Positions 43,195 to 51,777 of a stretch of 64,000 nt of DNA are shown here, piece by piece. Each line of letters opens with the position of its first letter. Position 1 is the stretch's first letter. The translations under genes and the position numbers were made by a program. Source of the DNA: Methylobacterium sp. NMS14P (GTDB lineage Bacteria > Pseudomonadota > Alphaproteobacteria > Rhizobiales > Beijerinckiaceae); contig NZ_CP087106.1 in the NCBI RefSeq assembly GCF_028583545.1, positions 2,176,501 through 2,240,500 of the forward strand. The letters run 5' to 3'. The notes under the pieces are model-generated. The model was not told the DNA's origin and did not search any database. It saw nothing but the letters and a program-made list of their open reading frames with translations.

Positions 43195-44787
43195 ATGACG
43201 CTCTCCCGCCGCCAGATTCTGGCCGGAACCGCCGGTGCGGCCGCCGGCCTCGGCCTCCCGCACCTGGTCCGGGCCCAGCCCGGCGGCGGCAGCGTGCTGC
43301 GCTTCATCCCGTCGACGCCCCTGCCGTCCCTCGATCCGATCGTCGCCACGAGCTACGTCATCCGCAACCACGGCTATCTCGTCTACGACACGCTGTTCGC
43401 CACCGACGAGAACTTCCGCATCCAGCCCCAGATGGTCAGCGAGTGGCAGACCGCGCCCGACGGCCTGCGCTGGACCTTCCATCTCCGCGACGGCCTCACG
43501 TTCCACGACGGCTCCCCCGTCGAGGCCAAGGACTGCATCGCGTCCATCGCGCGCTGGTCCAAGCGGGACGCGTTCGGCCAGACCCTGGCGGGCTTCGTGG
43601 AGGGGTACGGCCAGGAGGACGCGCGGACCTTCACCGTCGCGCTGAAGAAGCCGTTCCCGCTGCTCCCGGCGGCGCTCGGCAAGCTGTCCTCGAACGTGCC
43701 CTTCATCATGCCGGAGCGCGTCGCCCTCCAGGACGCGTCCAAGCCGATCGCCGACGCCACGGGCTCCGGGCCGTGGCGCTTCGAGGCGCGGGAATGGATC
43801 CCCGGCCAGAACGCGATCTACACCCGCCACGCGGGCTACCGACCCCGCGAGGAGGCGCCCTCCTGGGCCGCCGGCGGCAAGGTCGCCAAGGTCGACCGGA
43901 TCGAGTGGCTCGCCATCACTGAGGCCTCGGCCGCGGTGGGCGCGATGATCCAGGGCGCGGTCGACTGGTACGAGCAGCCGGCGATCGACCTGATCCCGGT
44001 CCTCAAGGGCAAGCCGGGGATCGAGATCCGCAACGTGCCGCTCGGGCTGATCCTGCTGATGCGGTTCAACCACACGCAGCCGCCGTTCAACAATCCCGAG
44101 ATCCGCCGGGCCGTGATGATGGCCATGAAGCAGGACGACTACATGCAGGCGGTGGTCGGCAGCCCCGAATACTACCGGGAGGCCAAGACCTTCTTCACGC
44201 CGGGCTCGCCGATGTCGACCGGGGCCGGCGGGGCGGCCGCCATGCAGGCGGACCTCGCCAGGGCCAAGGCGATGCTGGCCAAGGCCGGCTACAAGGGCGA
44301 GCGCGTGGTGCTCCTGGCCCCCGCCGACCAGCCGATCGCCTACAACCAGTCGCTGGTGACCCAGGACCTGCTGAAGCAGCTCGGCATGAACGTCGATCTG
44401 GTCTCGACCGACTGGGGCAGCTTCATCGCCCGCCGCGGCAACCGCGGGCCGGTCGATGGCGGGGGCTGGTCCCTGTTCCACACCCTCTGGTCGGGGGCGG
44501 ACGTGCTGAACCCGGCCCTGCACCCGCTGATCCGCGCCAACGGTCAGGCGGCGTGGTTCGGCTGGCCGGACGACCCGACCCTGGAGACGCTGCGCAGCGA
44601 GTGGATCGCCACCAGCGACGAGGCGCAGCAGAAGGCGCTCGCCGCGCGCATCGAGGAGCGGGCTTTCGAGGTCGTGCCCTACGCGCCCGCGGGCCTCGTG
44701 CAGCAGCCGATGGCGGTCAGCGCGAAGCTCAAGGGCATGGTCATGGCGCCCGTGCAGTTCTTCTGGAACATCGAGAAGACCGGCTGA
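43195..44787 (+). CDS. ABC transporter substrate-binding protein, peptide/opine type (SBP_bac_5)
   Basis: This 530-residue exported protein begins with a twin-arginine-like signal (TLSRRQILAGTAGAAAG) ending near residue 27. The mature part shows the oligopeptide-binding family landmarks: SEWQTAPDGLRWTFHLRDGL, FHDGSPVEAKDCI, ATGSGPWRFEAREWIPGQNA and NNPEIRRAVMMAMKQDDYM. No permease or ATPase is adjacent, so it is an orphan in view. Shared operator motifs tie it to the GntR and DHDPS-family genes, so its ligand may be a hydroxyproline-like compound (inference). Confidence 0.93.
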   Translation: MTLSRRQILAGTAGAAAGLGLPHLVRAQPGGGSVLRFIPSTPLPSLDPIVATSYVIRNHGYLVYDTLFATDENFRIQPQMVSEWQTAPDGLRWTFHLRDGLTFHDGSPVEAKDCIASIARWSKRDAFGQTLAGFVEGYGQEDARTFTVALKKPFPLLPAALGKLSSNVPFIMPERVALQDASKPIADATGSGPWRFEAREWIPGQNAIYTRHAGYRPREEAPSWAAGGKVAKVDRIEWLAITEASAAVGAMIQGAVDWYEQPAIDLIPVLKGKPGIEIRNVPLGLILLMRFNHTQPPFNNPEIRRAVMMAMKQDDYMQAVVGSPEYYREAKTFFTPGSPMSTGAGGAAAMQADLARAKAMLAKAGYKGERVVLLAPADQPIAYNQSLVTQDLLKQLGMNVDLVSTDWGSFIARRGNRGPVDGGGWSLFHTLWSGADVLNPALHPLIRANGQAAWFGWPDDPTLETLRSEWIATSDEAQQKALAARIEERAFEVVPYAPAGLVQQPMAVSAKLKGMVMAPVQFFWNIEKTG

Positions 44788-44809
44788 TCACGGCCGGCCA
44801 GAAGACCGT

Positions 44810-44900
44810 CCGTCTTTGCGAGCGCAGCGAAGCAATCCAGCGACGCTACGCTTGCCGACGTCCCGCTGCCCTGGGTTGCTTCGCTGCGCTGGCAAAGACG
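44810..44900. repeat. REP-like palindromic intergenic repeat, copy 5
   Basis: Begins CCGTCTTTGCGAGCGCAGCG and ends CTGCGCTGGCAAAGACG, same orientation as copy 2. It lies between the convergent binding-protein and cobT genes. Confidence 0.85.
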
Positions 44901-44925
44901 CGGCGTCTCGGATGCCCCTGCGGCG

Positions 44926-45966
44926 TCAGCCCGCGCCCTTCTCGGACACGCCGGCCTGCGCGAAGGTCGCCATGCCGGTGTGGCAGGCGAGCGCGCCCTT
45001 CAGCAGGCCCATCGCCATGCCGGCGCCCGAGGCCTCGCCGAGGCGCATGCCGAGCGCCAGCAGCGGCACCAGCCCGAGCCGCTCCAGCACCTCGGCGTGG
45101 ACGCCCTCCGCCGAGACGTGGCCGGCGAGGCAGTGGTCGAGGGCCCTCGGGTCGGCGGCGTGCAGCACGGCCGCGGCGGCGGTCGCCACGTAGCCGTCGA
45201 TCACCACCGGGATGCGCTGCAGCCGGGCCGCCAGGATCGCGCCCGCCATGGCGGCGATCTCCCGGCCGCCGAGGCGCGCCAGGACCTGGAGCGGGTCGTC
45301 GAGGTGGTCGGCATGGTGACTGAGCGCCGCCTCCACGGCCGCGACCTTCCGGGACAGGCCGTCCCCGTCCACGCCCGTGCCGCGCCCGACCCAGTGGGCG
45401 GGGTCGCCGCCGAACAGGGCGGCGTAGAGGGCGGCCGCCACCGTGGTGTTGCCGATGCCCATCTCGCCGATGCCCAGGCAGTCGGTGCCGGCGGCCACCG
45501 CCTCCATGCCGAACGCCATGGTGGCGACCGTGGCGCGCTCGTCGAGGGCCGGCCCCTCCGTGATGTCGCCCGTGGGCATGTCGAGGGCGAGGTCGAACAC
45601 CTTGAAGCCGAGGCCGTAAGCGGCGCAGATCTGGTTGATCGCCCCGCCCCCGGCGGCGAAGTTGTCGAGCATCTGCCGGTTGACCGCGTCCGGGAAGGCC
45701 GAGACGCCCCGGCGCGTGACCCCGTGGCTGCCGGCGAAGACGCAGACCAGCGGCCGGTCGAAGGTCGGCGGCGCCTTGCCCTGCCACGCCGCCAGCCACG
45801 TCACGAGGCTCTCAAGGCGCCCCAGCGCGCCCGCGGGCTTCGTCAGGGTCGCGTCCCGGGCCGCGACGGCGGCCTTCGCCTCCGTGTCGGGACCCGGCAT
45901 CGCCTTCAGAAGGTTGCGGATGTCGTCGAAGGGGCCGGGTTCGGGAGCGGTCATCGGGTCGGTCAT
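44926..45966 (-). CDS. cobT: Nicotinate-nucleotide--dimethylbenzimidazole phosphoribosyltransferase
   Basis: This 346-residue enzyme activates dimethylbenzimidazole for the lower ligand of cobalamin. Landmarks are LTKPAGALGRLE, FAGSHGVTRRGVSAFP, AAGGGAINQICAAYGLG, CLGIGEMGIGNTTVAAALY and the catalytic-Glu region ALGMRLGEASGAGMAM. It diverges from cobS across a 96-bp gap. No cobalamin riboswitch was recognised there. Confidence 0.96.
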   Translation of the reverse strand: MTDPMTAPEPGPFDDIRNLLKAMPGPDTEAKAAVAARDATLTKPAGALGRLESLVTWLAAWQGKAPPTFDRPLVCVFAGSHGVTRRGVSAFPDAVNRQMLDNFAAGGGAINQICAAYGLGFKVFDLALDMPTGDITEGPALDERATVATMAFGMEAVAAGTDCLGIGEMGIGNTTVAAALYAALFGGDPAHWVGRGTGVDGDGLSRKVAAVEAALSHHADHLDDPLQVLARLGGREIAAMAGAILAARLQRIPVVIDGYVATAAAAVLHAADPRALDHCLAGHVSAEGVHAEVLERLGLVPLLALGMRLGEASGAGMAMGLLKGALACHTGMATFAQAGVSEKGAG

Positions 45967-46062
45967 GGCGGCGATGATTTCCTGTGGGCGCCTCCGGACG
46001 GGGAGACTATACGGGAGGGGCGCGCGGTGGGGCGCGGTGGCGGGCGGATGCGAGAGGCCGCG

Positions 46063-46896
46063 ATGGACAGGCAGACCGGCGGGGAGGCCGACTGGCCCGG
46101 GCGCGGTGCCCTCTACGACCTCGCCGGGTGCCTGCGCTTCTACTCCCGCCTGCCGGTGCCGCAACTGCCCGGCGAGCCGGACCCGCACCGCAGCCCCGAC
46201 TTCACCACTCTGCCGCGGATGCTGCCGCTGGCCGGCCTGATCCTGGCGCTGCCCGCCGCCCTGGTGCTGGCGGCCGGCTGGGCGGTCGGGCTCGGCCCGT
46301 TCCTGGCCGCGACCCTCGCGGTGGCGGTCGCCGTGGTGGCAACCGGCGCCCTGCACGAGGACGGGCTCGCGGACGTCGCCGACGGGTTCGGCGGCGGCGC
46401 CACGCGGGAGCGCCGCCTGGAGATCATGCGCGACAGCCGGATCGGCGCCTACGGCGGCGCGGCCCTGGTCCTGGCGCTGGCCCTGCGGATCGGCGCCCTG
46501 GCGACGCTCCTCGACCGGATCGGCCACGCGGCCGTGACCGGCCTGATCCTGGCGGCCGCCCTGTCGCGGGTCGCCGCCCTCGCCCCGATGGTGCTGCTCG
46601 CGCCGGCGCGGCCGGGCGGCCTGTCCGCCTCGGTCGGCCGCCCGGGCCGGGCGAGCCTCGCCACCGCGCTCGGCCTCGGCGCGGTGCTGGCGCTCGGCGC
46701 CGTGCCGCTCGGCCTGCCCCTCGGCGGGGTCGCGCTGATGATCCTGTGCGCCGGGCTCGCGGCTCTGGGCCTCACCCGGCTGGCGCGCGCCAAGATCGGC
46801 GGCCAGACCGGCGACGTCATCGGTGCCTGCCAGCAGGTCGCGGAGATCGCCGCCCTGCTGGCCCTGGTGGCGGCGACGGCGGGCGTGGCCGATTGA
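46063..46896 (+). CDS. cobS: Adenosylcobinamide-GDP ribazoletransferase
   Basis: This 277-residue inner-membrane enzyme joins adenosylcobinamide-GDP with alpha-ribazole in the last steps of cobalamin synthesis. It has FYSRLPVPQLPGEPD near the start, the acidic HEDGLADVADGFGGG motif, the RDSRIGAYGG motif and several hydrophobic helices. The ATG at 46063 follows GAGAGG; an ATG at 46048 is an alternative. Divergent cobT makes its co-substrate precursor. Confidence 0.95.
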   Translation: MDRQTGGEADWPGRGALYDLAGCLRFYSRLPVPQLPGEPDPHRSPDFTTLPRMLPLAGLILALPAALVLAAGWAVGLGPFLAATLAVAVAVVATGALHEDGLADVADGFGGGATRERRLEIMRDSRIGAYGGAALVLALALRIGALATLLDRIGHAAVTGLILAAALSRVAALAPMVLLAPARPGGLSASVGRPGRASLATALGLGAVLALGAVPLGLPLGGVALMILCAGLAALGLTRLARAKIGGQTGDVIGACQQVAEIAALLALVAATAGVAD

Positions 46897-46947
46897 CGGG
46901 CCCCGCCCGTCTTGACCCGGCCACGATCCCCCGGCCAAGGATCACCG

Positions 46948-47160
46948 ATGCCGCCCGCGCCGAAACCCTCCTCGCCCTGCACCAAGGTCTGCGTCCTCGA
47001 CGCCGCGACCGGCCTGTGCTGCGGCTGCGGGCGGACCCGCGACGAGATCGCCGCCTGGGGCTCCCTGTCGGAGGCGCAGCGCCGCGCCGTGATGGCGGGG
47101 CTCGCCGCCCGGATGCGCGCCGCCCGGCTCACGCCCCTCGAAGCGCCGCTGCCGTCATGA
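46948..47160 (+). CDS. DUF1289 family small cysteine-rich protein
   Basis: This 70-residue protein has the DUF1289 pattern SPCTKVCVLDAATGLCCGCG followed by RTRDEIAAW, suggesting a small metal or Fe-S site. AAGGAT precedes the ATG at 46948. Its stop overlaps the next gene's ATG. Confidence 0.92.
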   Translation: MPPAPKPSSPCTKVCVLDAATGLCCGCGRTRDEIAAWGSLSEAQRRAVMAGLAARMRAARLTPLEAPLPS

Positions 47161-47849
47161 TCTATCTCGGCCTCGCGGCCCTCGCCCTGGTCCTCGTGGC
47201 CCTGGTCCTCAGCGACGGCAGCGACAGCGTCGGCGGCGTGATCGGGCCCGACCAATTGGCCAACCTCGCCTGGACCGGCACGATCCTGCTCCTGGTGGTG
47301 GCCGGGTTCTGGCGGCAATTCACGGCGCGGCTCGGCGCGAACCTGCAGGCCCTCCTGGCCTGGGCACTGATCGGCCTCGCCCTGGTGATCGGCTACAGCT
47401 ACCGCGACCGGATCCAGGACGTCGGCGCCCGCGTGCTCGGCGATCTCCGGCCGGGGAGCGCGACCTCGAGCGGCGACGGCTCCGTCACCGTCACCCGGCG
47501 GGCGGACGGCGATTTCCGGGTCGACGCCGAGGTGAACGGCCGGGTTCAGCCCTTCCTGTTCGACACCGGGGCGAGCAGCGTCGTGCTCACCGCCGAGAAC
47601 GCCGCCGCGCTGGGGCTCACGCCCGCGCCCGCCGACTTCACCGCCCGCGTCTCCACCGCCAACGGCATCACCTACGCGGCGCCGACCCAGCTCGACTCGC
47701 TCAGCGTCGGCACCATCACCGAGCGGCGGGTCAACGCCATGGTGGCCAAGCCGGGCGCGCTCTCCGCGAACCTCCTCGGCCAGACCTTCCTGTCGCGGCT
47801 GTCCGGCTACGAGGTCCGGGGCGACCGCCTGATCCTGCGCCGGCCCTGA
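47157..47849 (+). CDS. Membrane-anchored retropepsin-like aspartic protease (clan AA, TIGR02281-type)
   Basis: This 230-residue protein has two or three N-terminal membrane helices (about 2-20, 38-52 and 64-80). A periplasmic single-domain aspartic protease follows (about 105-230) with FLFDTGASSVVLTAENA carrying the catalytic Asp, and SANLLGQTFLSRLSGYEV. It is translationally coupled to the DUF1289 gene. The substrate is unknown. Confidence 0.92.
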   Translation: MIYLGLAALALVLVALVLSDGSDSVGGVIGPDQLANLAWTGTILLLVVAGFWRQFTARLGANLQALLAWALIGLALVIGYSYRDRIQDVGARVLGDLRPGSATSSGDGSVTVTRRADGDFRVDAEVNGRVQPFLFDTGASSVVLTAENAAALGLTPAPADFTARVSTANGITYAAPTQLDSLSVGTITERRVNAMVAKPGALSANLLGQTFLSRLSGYEVRGDRLILRRP

Positions 47850-47870
47850 CCGGGCCGCCGCGCAAGGCGC

Positions 47871-48890
47871 TCAGGCGGCGCAGGCCTCGGGCGCGGCGCG
47901 GGAGACCAGCGCCACCGCCTCCCGCAGGGTCGCGAGGTCGGCCCCCGGGCGCATCCCGTGGGTCGAGAGGTGGCGCCGGAAGGCCCGAGCGCCCGGCCGG
48001 CCGTTGAACAGCCCGAGCATGTGCCGGGTGACCGCGTGCAGGCGCTCGCCCCGGGCCAGGCACGCGGCGACGTAGGGCTCGAACATCGCGACCGCCGCGA
48101 AAACGTCGGGGGCCGGGGCCGGTACGCCGAACAGGTCGGGATCGACGCCGAGCAGCAGTGCCGGCTCGGTGTAGGCGGCGCGGCCGACCATGACGCCGTC
48201 GACCTCGGCGAGCCGCGCCCGCGCGGCGTCGAGGTCGCGCAGGCCGCCGTTGACCGCGATCGGCAGTCCGGGAAGCCGCCGCTTCAGCCGCGCGGCACGG
48301 CCGTAATCGAGGGGCGGCACGTCCCGGTTCTCCTTGGGCGAGAGCCCCTGGAGCCAGGCCTTGCGGGCGTGGACGATCAGCCCGTCGACGCCCGCCGCCA
48401 CCGCGGCGTCGGCCAGGGTGTCGAGCGCCGCCTCGGGGTCCTGGTCGTCGACGCCGATCCGGCACTTCACCGTCACCGGTACGGAGACCGCCGCCTTCAT
48501 GGCGGCGACGCAGTCGCCCACCAGGGCCGGCTCGCGCATCAGGCAGGCGCCGAAGCGGCCCTCCTGCACCCGGTCCGAGGGGCAGCCGACATTGAGATTG
48601 ACCTCGTCGTAGCCGAGATCCGCGGCGATCCGGGCGGCCTGCGCCAGCTCCGCCGGGTCCGAGCCGCCGAGCTGGACCGCCACCGGGTGCTCGACCGCCG
48701 CGAAGCCGAGCAGCCGCTCCCGCGGCCCGTGCAGCACCGCGCCGGTGGTGACCATCTCGGTGTAGAGGCGGGCGCGCGCCGAGAGGGACCGGTGGAACGC
48801 CCGGCAGTGCCGGTCCGTCCAGTCCATCATCGGGGCGACGGAGAAGCGCCATCCGCTGAGATTGTTCAGTTTTCCTGTCGGATCAGCCAT
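47871..48890 (-). CDS. dusA: tRNA-dihydrouridine synthase A
   Basis: This 339-residue flavoenzyme reduces uridines 20/20a in tRNA. Landmarks are VAPMMDWTDRHCRAFHR, LGGSDPAELAQAARIA, LNVGCPSDRVQEGRFGACLM with the catalytic Cys, KCRIGVDDQDP, IVHARKAWLQGLSPKENR and VMVGRAAY. Its 5' end faces a prophage integrase. dusA is an established integration site, so its first codons may be part of the attachment core. Confidence 0.96.
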   Translation of the reverse strand: MADPTGKLNNLSGWRFSVAPMMDWTDRHCRAFHRSLSARARLYTEMVTTGAVLHGPRERLLGFAAVEHPVAVQLGGSDPAELAQAARIAADLGYDEVNLNVGCPSDRVQEGRFGACLMREPALVGDCVAAMKAAVSVPVTVKCRIGVDDQDPEAALDTLADAAVAAGVDGLIVHARKAWLQGLSPKENRDVPPLDYGRAARLKRRLPGLPIAVNGGLRDLDAARARLAEVDGVMVGRAAYTEPALLLGVDPDLFGVPAPAPDVFAAVAMFEPYVAACLARGERLHAVTRHMLGLFNGRPGARAFRRHLSTHGMRPGADLATLREAVALVSRAAPEACAA

Positions 48891-49021
48891 TTGCCTTCTT
48901 GTGCGTTTGCCAACGTTTCCCTGCGTAGCCTAGAACGGGACGGGAACATGCGGTATTTTCTTGCCGTGTATCAGCCCCGTGTACTAAGCGCCCTGCCCGT
49001 GTATCAGCTCGCGAGGCCGGC
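48891..49021. other. Probable left attachment region of the prophage, with integrase-site repeats
   Basis: This 131-bp stretch joins the dusA start to the integrase start. It contains CCGTGTATCAG at 48964 and again at 48997, with a related CCGTGTACTAAG at 48977, resembling arm-type recombinase or excisionase sites. The exact core cannot be placed without the right end. Confidence 0.55.
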
Positions 49022-50101
49022 ATGGGGACGATCATTGAGAGGCGCCGAGCCAATGGCAGCACGGGATACAGCGCCCGCATCGTCGTGCAAAGGGCGGGCG
49101 TCGTGCATCGGGAGACGCAGACGTTCGACCGCCGAGCCGCCGCTACGGCCTGGATCAAGCGGCGCGAGAGAGAGCTAAGCGAGCCCGGCGCGCTCGACCG
49201 CAAGAAGGCTGACGATCCCACGCTCGGCGAGGCGATCGACCGCTACATCCGCGAGAGCCGGAAAGCCATCGGCCGAACCAAGGCCCAGGTGCTCAACGCG
49301 ATCAAGGCGTTCCCGATCGCCGAGCGACCGTGCTCCGAGGTGACGAACGCCGAGATCGCCGCGTTCATGCAGGAGCTGAGCGAGGGGCGGACGCCGGCCA
49401 CGGTCGGCAACTACGTCTCGCACCTGTCGGCGGTCATGAACACCGCCCGCGACCTGTGGGGCTGGCCGATCAGCCCGACTGCCATGAAGGAGGCGCAGCG
49501 CGGGGCCCGGTCCCTAGGCGTGATCGCCAAATCCCGAAGCCGGGAGCGCGTCCCGACCCTGCCCGAGCTGGACCGGCTGATGGCGCATTTCGGGGACGTG
49601 CTGCGACGTCGGTCGAACTCGCTGCCCATGCAGCGGATCGTCGCCTTCGCGTTGTTCTCGACCCGCAGGCAGGAGGAGATCCTACGCATCGCCTGGGCAG
49701 ATCTGGACGAGGCCCATAGCAAGGTGCTCGTTCGCGACATGAAGCACCCGGGCCAGAAGGTCGGCAATGACCAGTGGTGCGAACTGCCGCCGGAGGCCCT
49801 AGCCATCGCGCTCGCCATGCCGCGGATCTCGGACCGCATCTTCCCGTTCAACACCGACGCGGTATCGACCTCGTTCACCCGGGCGTGCGCCTTCCTAGGC
49901 ATTGAGGATCTGCACTTCCACGACATGCGCCATGCCGGCGTGTCACGCCTTTTCGAGATGGGGCGCACGCTCCCGCAGGCGGCCGCTGTGTCGGGTCATC
50001 GGTCGTGGCAAAGCCTCCAGCGCTACACCCATATCAGCCAGAAGGGCGATCGGATGGCCAGCTGGCCTTGGCTGAAGGTTGTTACGGAGCCGGAGCCTTA
50101 A
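49022..50101 (+). CDS. Tyrosine-type phage integrase
   Basis: This 359-residue recombinase has an N-terminal SAM-like core-binding domain (about 68-150) and a catalytic domain. The catalytic residues are visible: Arg in FSTRRQEEILRI, His-x-x-Arg in LHFHDMRHAG, His/Arg in SGHRSWQSL and the nucleophile Tyr in QRYTHIS. It drives insertion at dusA. The start ATG follows directly after the repeated attachment region. Confidence 0.95.
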   Translation: MGTIIERRRANGSTGYSARIVVQRAGVVHRETQTFDRRAAATAWIKRRERELSEPGALDRKKADDPTLGEAIDRYIRESRKAIGRTKAQVLNAIKAFPIAERPCSEVTNAEIAAFMQELSEGRTPATVGNYVSHLSAVMNTARDLWGWPISPTAMKEAQRGARSLGVIAKSRSRERVPTLPELDRLMAHFGDVLRRRSNSLPMQRIVAFALFSTRRQEEILRIAWADLDEAHSKVLVRDMKHPGQKVGNDQWCELPPEALAIALAMPRISDRIFPFNTDAVSTSFTRACAFLGIEDLHFHDMRHAGVSRLFEMGRTLPQAAAVSGHRSWQSLQRYTHISQKGDRMASWPWLKVVTEPEP

Positions 50102-50280
50102 TCCCCCTCCCCACCCGGATCTCCAGCAAGCGCTCTCTCAGTCGCGTTCAAGATTTCTCTGAGGATGAGCTGGAAGGACCGTTCTGTCGGTTCCTCGTTC
50201 TCAAGGGCGATCTTGGCGAAGGTTCTGATCGCCGTGAGGGCGACGTAGGGGTCTAGGGCAGGTTCGGGTCTGTCGGGCAT
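50098..50280 (-). CDS. Small hypothetical phage protein
   Basis: This 60-residue acidic helical protein begins MPDRPEPALDPYVALTAIRT. AGGACG lies upstream of the ATG, and its stop overlaps the integrase end. It is not recognised, and coding is likely but not certain. Confidence 0.55.
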   Translation of the reverse strand: MPDRPEPALDPYVALTAIRTFAKIALENEEPTERSFQLILREILNATERALAGDPGGEGD

Positions 50281-50394
50281 GGGAAGCGTCCTCGGCTTGG
50301 CGAGGGGCGGAGCTTACCTCAGATCAGTCCGGCTTGGGCTTGGTGCGCTCGCGGGCGGAAGATGGTTTGCGAGGGGTGCGGAGCCGACGGGCGA

Positions 50395-50631
50395 TCAGTC
50401 CTTGAACCGAACGCCCCTGCCGCCGAGCCGCATGTCGCCCGGCTCAAGGATCACGACGCCGCCACGGTCGAACGCCTCTTGGATCGCCTTGAGCGTGTCA
50501 AGCTTCGGGTTCGTCGCTCCGCGCTCAATGTCCTTGATCGCGCCGAGAGAGACCTTGCTCTCCGACGCAAGGCGCTCGGCATTCCAGCCTAGAAGGGCCC
50601 GAGCGGCCTTAATGGTGTCGCGATCAATCAC
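50395..50631 (-). CDS. XRE family helix-turn-helix repressor (phage)
   Basis: This 78-residue protein (GTG start, MIDRDTIKAARALLGW) has a classic HTH (NAERLASESKVSLGAIKDIE, RGATNPKLDTLKAIQEAF) and ends in a short basic tail. The length suits a small phage repressor. Longer versions from GTG 50658 or TTG 50679 are possible. It is divergent from the early gene block, with operator-like repeats and a rightward promoter between. Confidence 0.85.
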   Translation of the reverse strand: MIDRDTIKAARALLGWNAERLASESKVSLGAIKDIERGATNPKLDTLKAIQEAFDRGGVVILEPGDMRLGGRGVRFKD

Positions 50632-50658
50632 GCCAGCCGGATAGACGGTCGCGGCCAC

Positions 50659-50696
50659 TTTTTCGAGTCCTGCGGGCAACTTTTCGTCCCTTGCGG
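50659..50696. promoter_or_regulatory. Repressor operator-like direct repeats
   Basis: TTTTTCGAGTCCTGCGG (50659-50675) and CTTTTCGTCCCTTGCGG (50680-50696) are imperfect direct repeats 21 bp apart, next to the -35 of the rightward promoter and upstream of the repressor start. Confidence 0.55.
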
Positions 50697-50723
50697 TTGA
50701 CGTGCCCTTCGGTAGACTATAAG
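50697..50723 (+). promoter_or_regulatory. Rightward early promoter
   Basis: TTGACG (50697) and TATAAG (50718) form a near-consensus sigma-70 pair with a 15-bp spacer, 44 bp ahead of the first early gene and abutting the operator-like repeats. Confidence 0.55.
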
Positions 50724-50766
50724 TTCCCTTCTGTCAACGAAACGACTTTTGGAAGGCACCTAAGCG

Positions 50767-51060
50767 ATGGTCAGCTTTCAGATTGCGCGGCCCGATCGGG
50801 CCATTGTTTCTGCCATCGTGGAGCGTGCCGCGAGGCTCGCCCTCATTGAGGGACAGGAGGAGCGGATCGGCTCGGAGATGGACCTGATCGCTACGCATGC
50901 GAACGGCAACCCGCTGCGCCTTGCTGACTTGCTGGCCGCGGACGACTTCAACTTCCGACACGATTTTATCGGCATCGCGAACTGTCTGGATCGAACAACC
51001 GGCAAGCTGCTGCGCAACTTCGTGCCTCGGTTCTCGGCTCGCGTTTCGGAGGCCGCGTGA
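50767..51060 (+). CDS. Phage early protein, unknown
   Basis: This 97-residue protein is not securely recognised. The block GSEMDLIATHANGNPLRLAD, AADDFNFRHDFIGIANCLDR resembles small proteins common in alphaproteobacterial phages. It is the first gene of the rightward early operon and its stop overlaps the next start. Confidence 0.75.
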   Translation: MVSFQIARPDRAIVSAIVERAARLALIEGQEERIGSEMDLIATHANGNPLRLADLLAADDFNFRHDFIGIANCLDRTTGKLLRNFVPRFSARVSEAA

Positions 51061-51323
51061 TGGCTCGCGCGACGCCTTGGATCCTGGCTCACGCTGATCT
51101 CGCCGACGAGATGTTCAGTATGCCGATGCGCGGGCGACTTGAGGCCATTCGCGACCGGTTGGCTGCGCACGGCTACGACCTCAAGCTCGACATCGGGAAG
51201 CGAACCACGAAGGCGACCGTCACCAGCAAGACGCTTCGGTCCAAGTCCACCTACCCGAGCGTCACCGACTTCGTCGCGTTCGAAGAGCGCCGACTGGCCG
51301 CCATGGACGAGCGCGCTGCCTAA
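51060..51323 (+). CDS. Phage early protein, unknown
   Basis: This 87-residue basic protein (MARATPWILAHADLADEMFS) overlaps the previous stop as TGATG. An in-frame GTG three bases earlier is also possible. It carries RLEAIRDRLAAHGYDLKLDI and a KSTYPSVTDFVAFEE segment. No family recognised. Confidence 0.65.
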   Translation: MARATPWILAHADLADEMFSMPMRGRLEAIRDRLAAHGYDLKLDIGKRTTKATVTSKTLRSKSTYPSVTDFVAFEERRLAAMDERAA

Positions 51324-51350
51324 CCTTTCTGCGCAAATAGGAGAGACGCG

Positions 51351-51737
51351 ATGGCCATCTGGTCGCCGAGGAACGGTCTAGACAACCGGCGCCCTGATCT
51401 CGCGCACTGCCGAGCCGTCGTCTACCCGAAGGAGACCTATGGCTGGCTCCACGGCTATCAGTGCCCACGAAAGGCGATCGTCTTTCGGTGTGTTGAGGGC
51501 CACGAGGGCGAGCTTGGGTTCTGCCGCCAGCACGACCCCGAGGCGGTCAGGGCTCGCAATAAAGCCCGCCAAGACCGGGTGGAGGCAGAGTGGGCTAGGG
51601 CTCGCGCAAAGGACGAACGCGAGCGCCAAACTCGTGATGCTCAGGCGGCGGCCAAGGCAGCCCTTGAGAGCATTGCCGCTGGGCACAACGACCCACGCAC
51701 GCTCGCGGTCGAAGTGCTCGCGATGTTCCCCGCCTAA
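51351..51737 (+). CDS. Phage early protein, unknown, with Cys/His cluster and coiled tail
   Basis: This 128-residue protein has an N-terminal part with Cys and His residues (AHCRAVVYPKE, GYQCPRKAIVFRCVEGHEG, FCRQHDPEA) that could bind zinc. A charged helical tail rich in Arg, Ala and Glu follows. No family recognised. Confidence 0.7.
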   Translation: MAIWSPRNGLDNRRPDLAHCRAVVYPKETYGWLHGYQCPRKAIVFRCVEGHEGELGFCRQHDPEAVRARNKARQDRVEAEWARARAKDERERQTRDAQAAAKAALESIAAGHNDPRTLAVEVLAMFPA

Positions 51738-51777
51738 CCCAAGGATCTAAACGCCATGGCCGAGAGGAAGGCGCACC

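Noticed and set aside
45967..46062. Cobalamin riboswitch between cobT and cobS
   Set aside because: The gap is only 96 bp and shows no B12-box-like core; a riboswitch would need more space.
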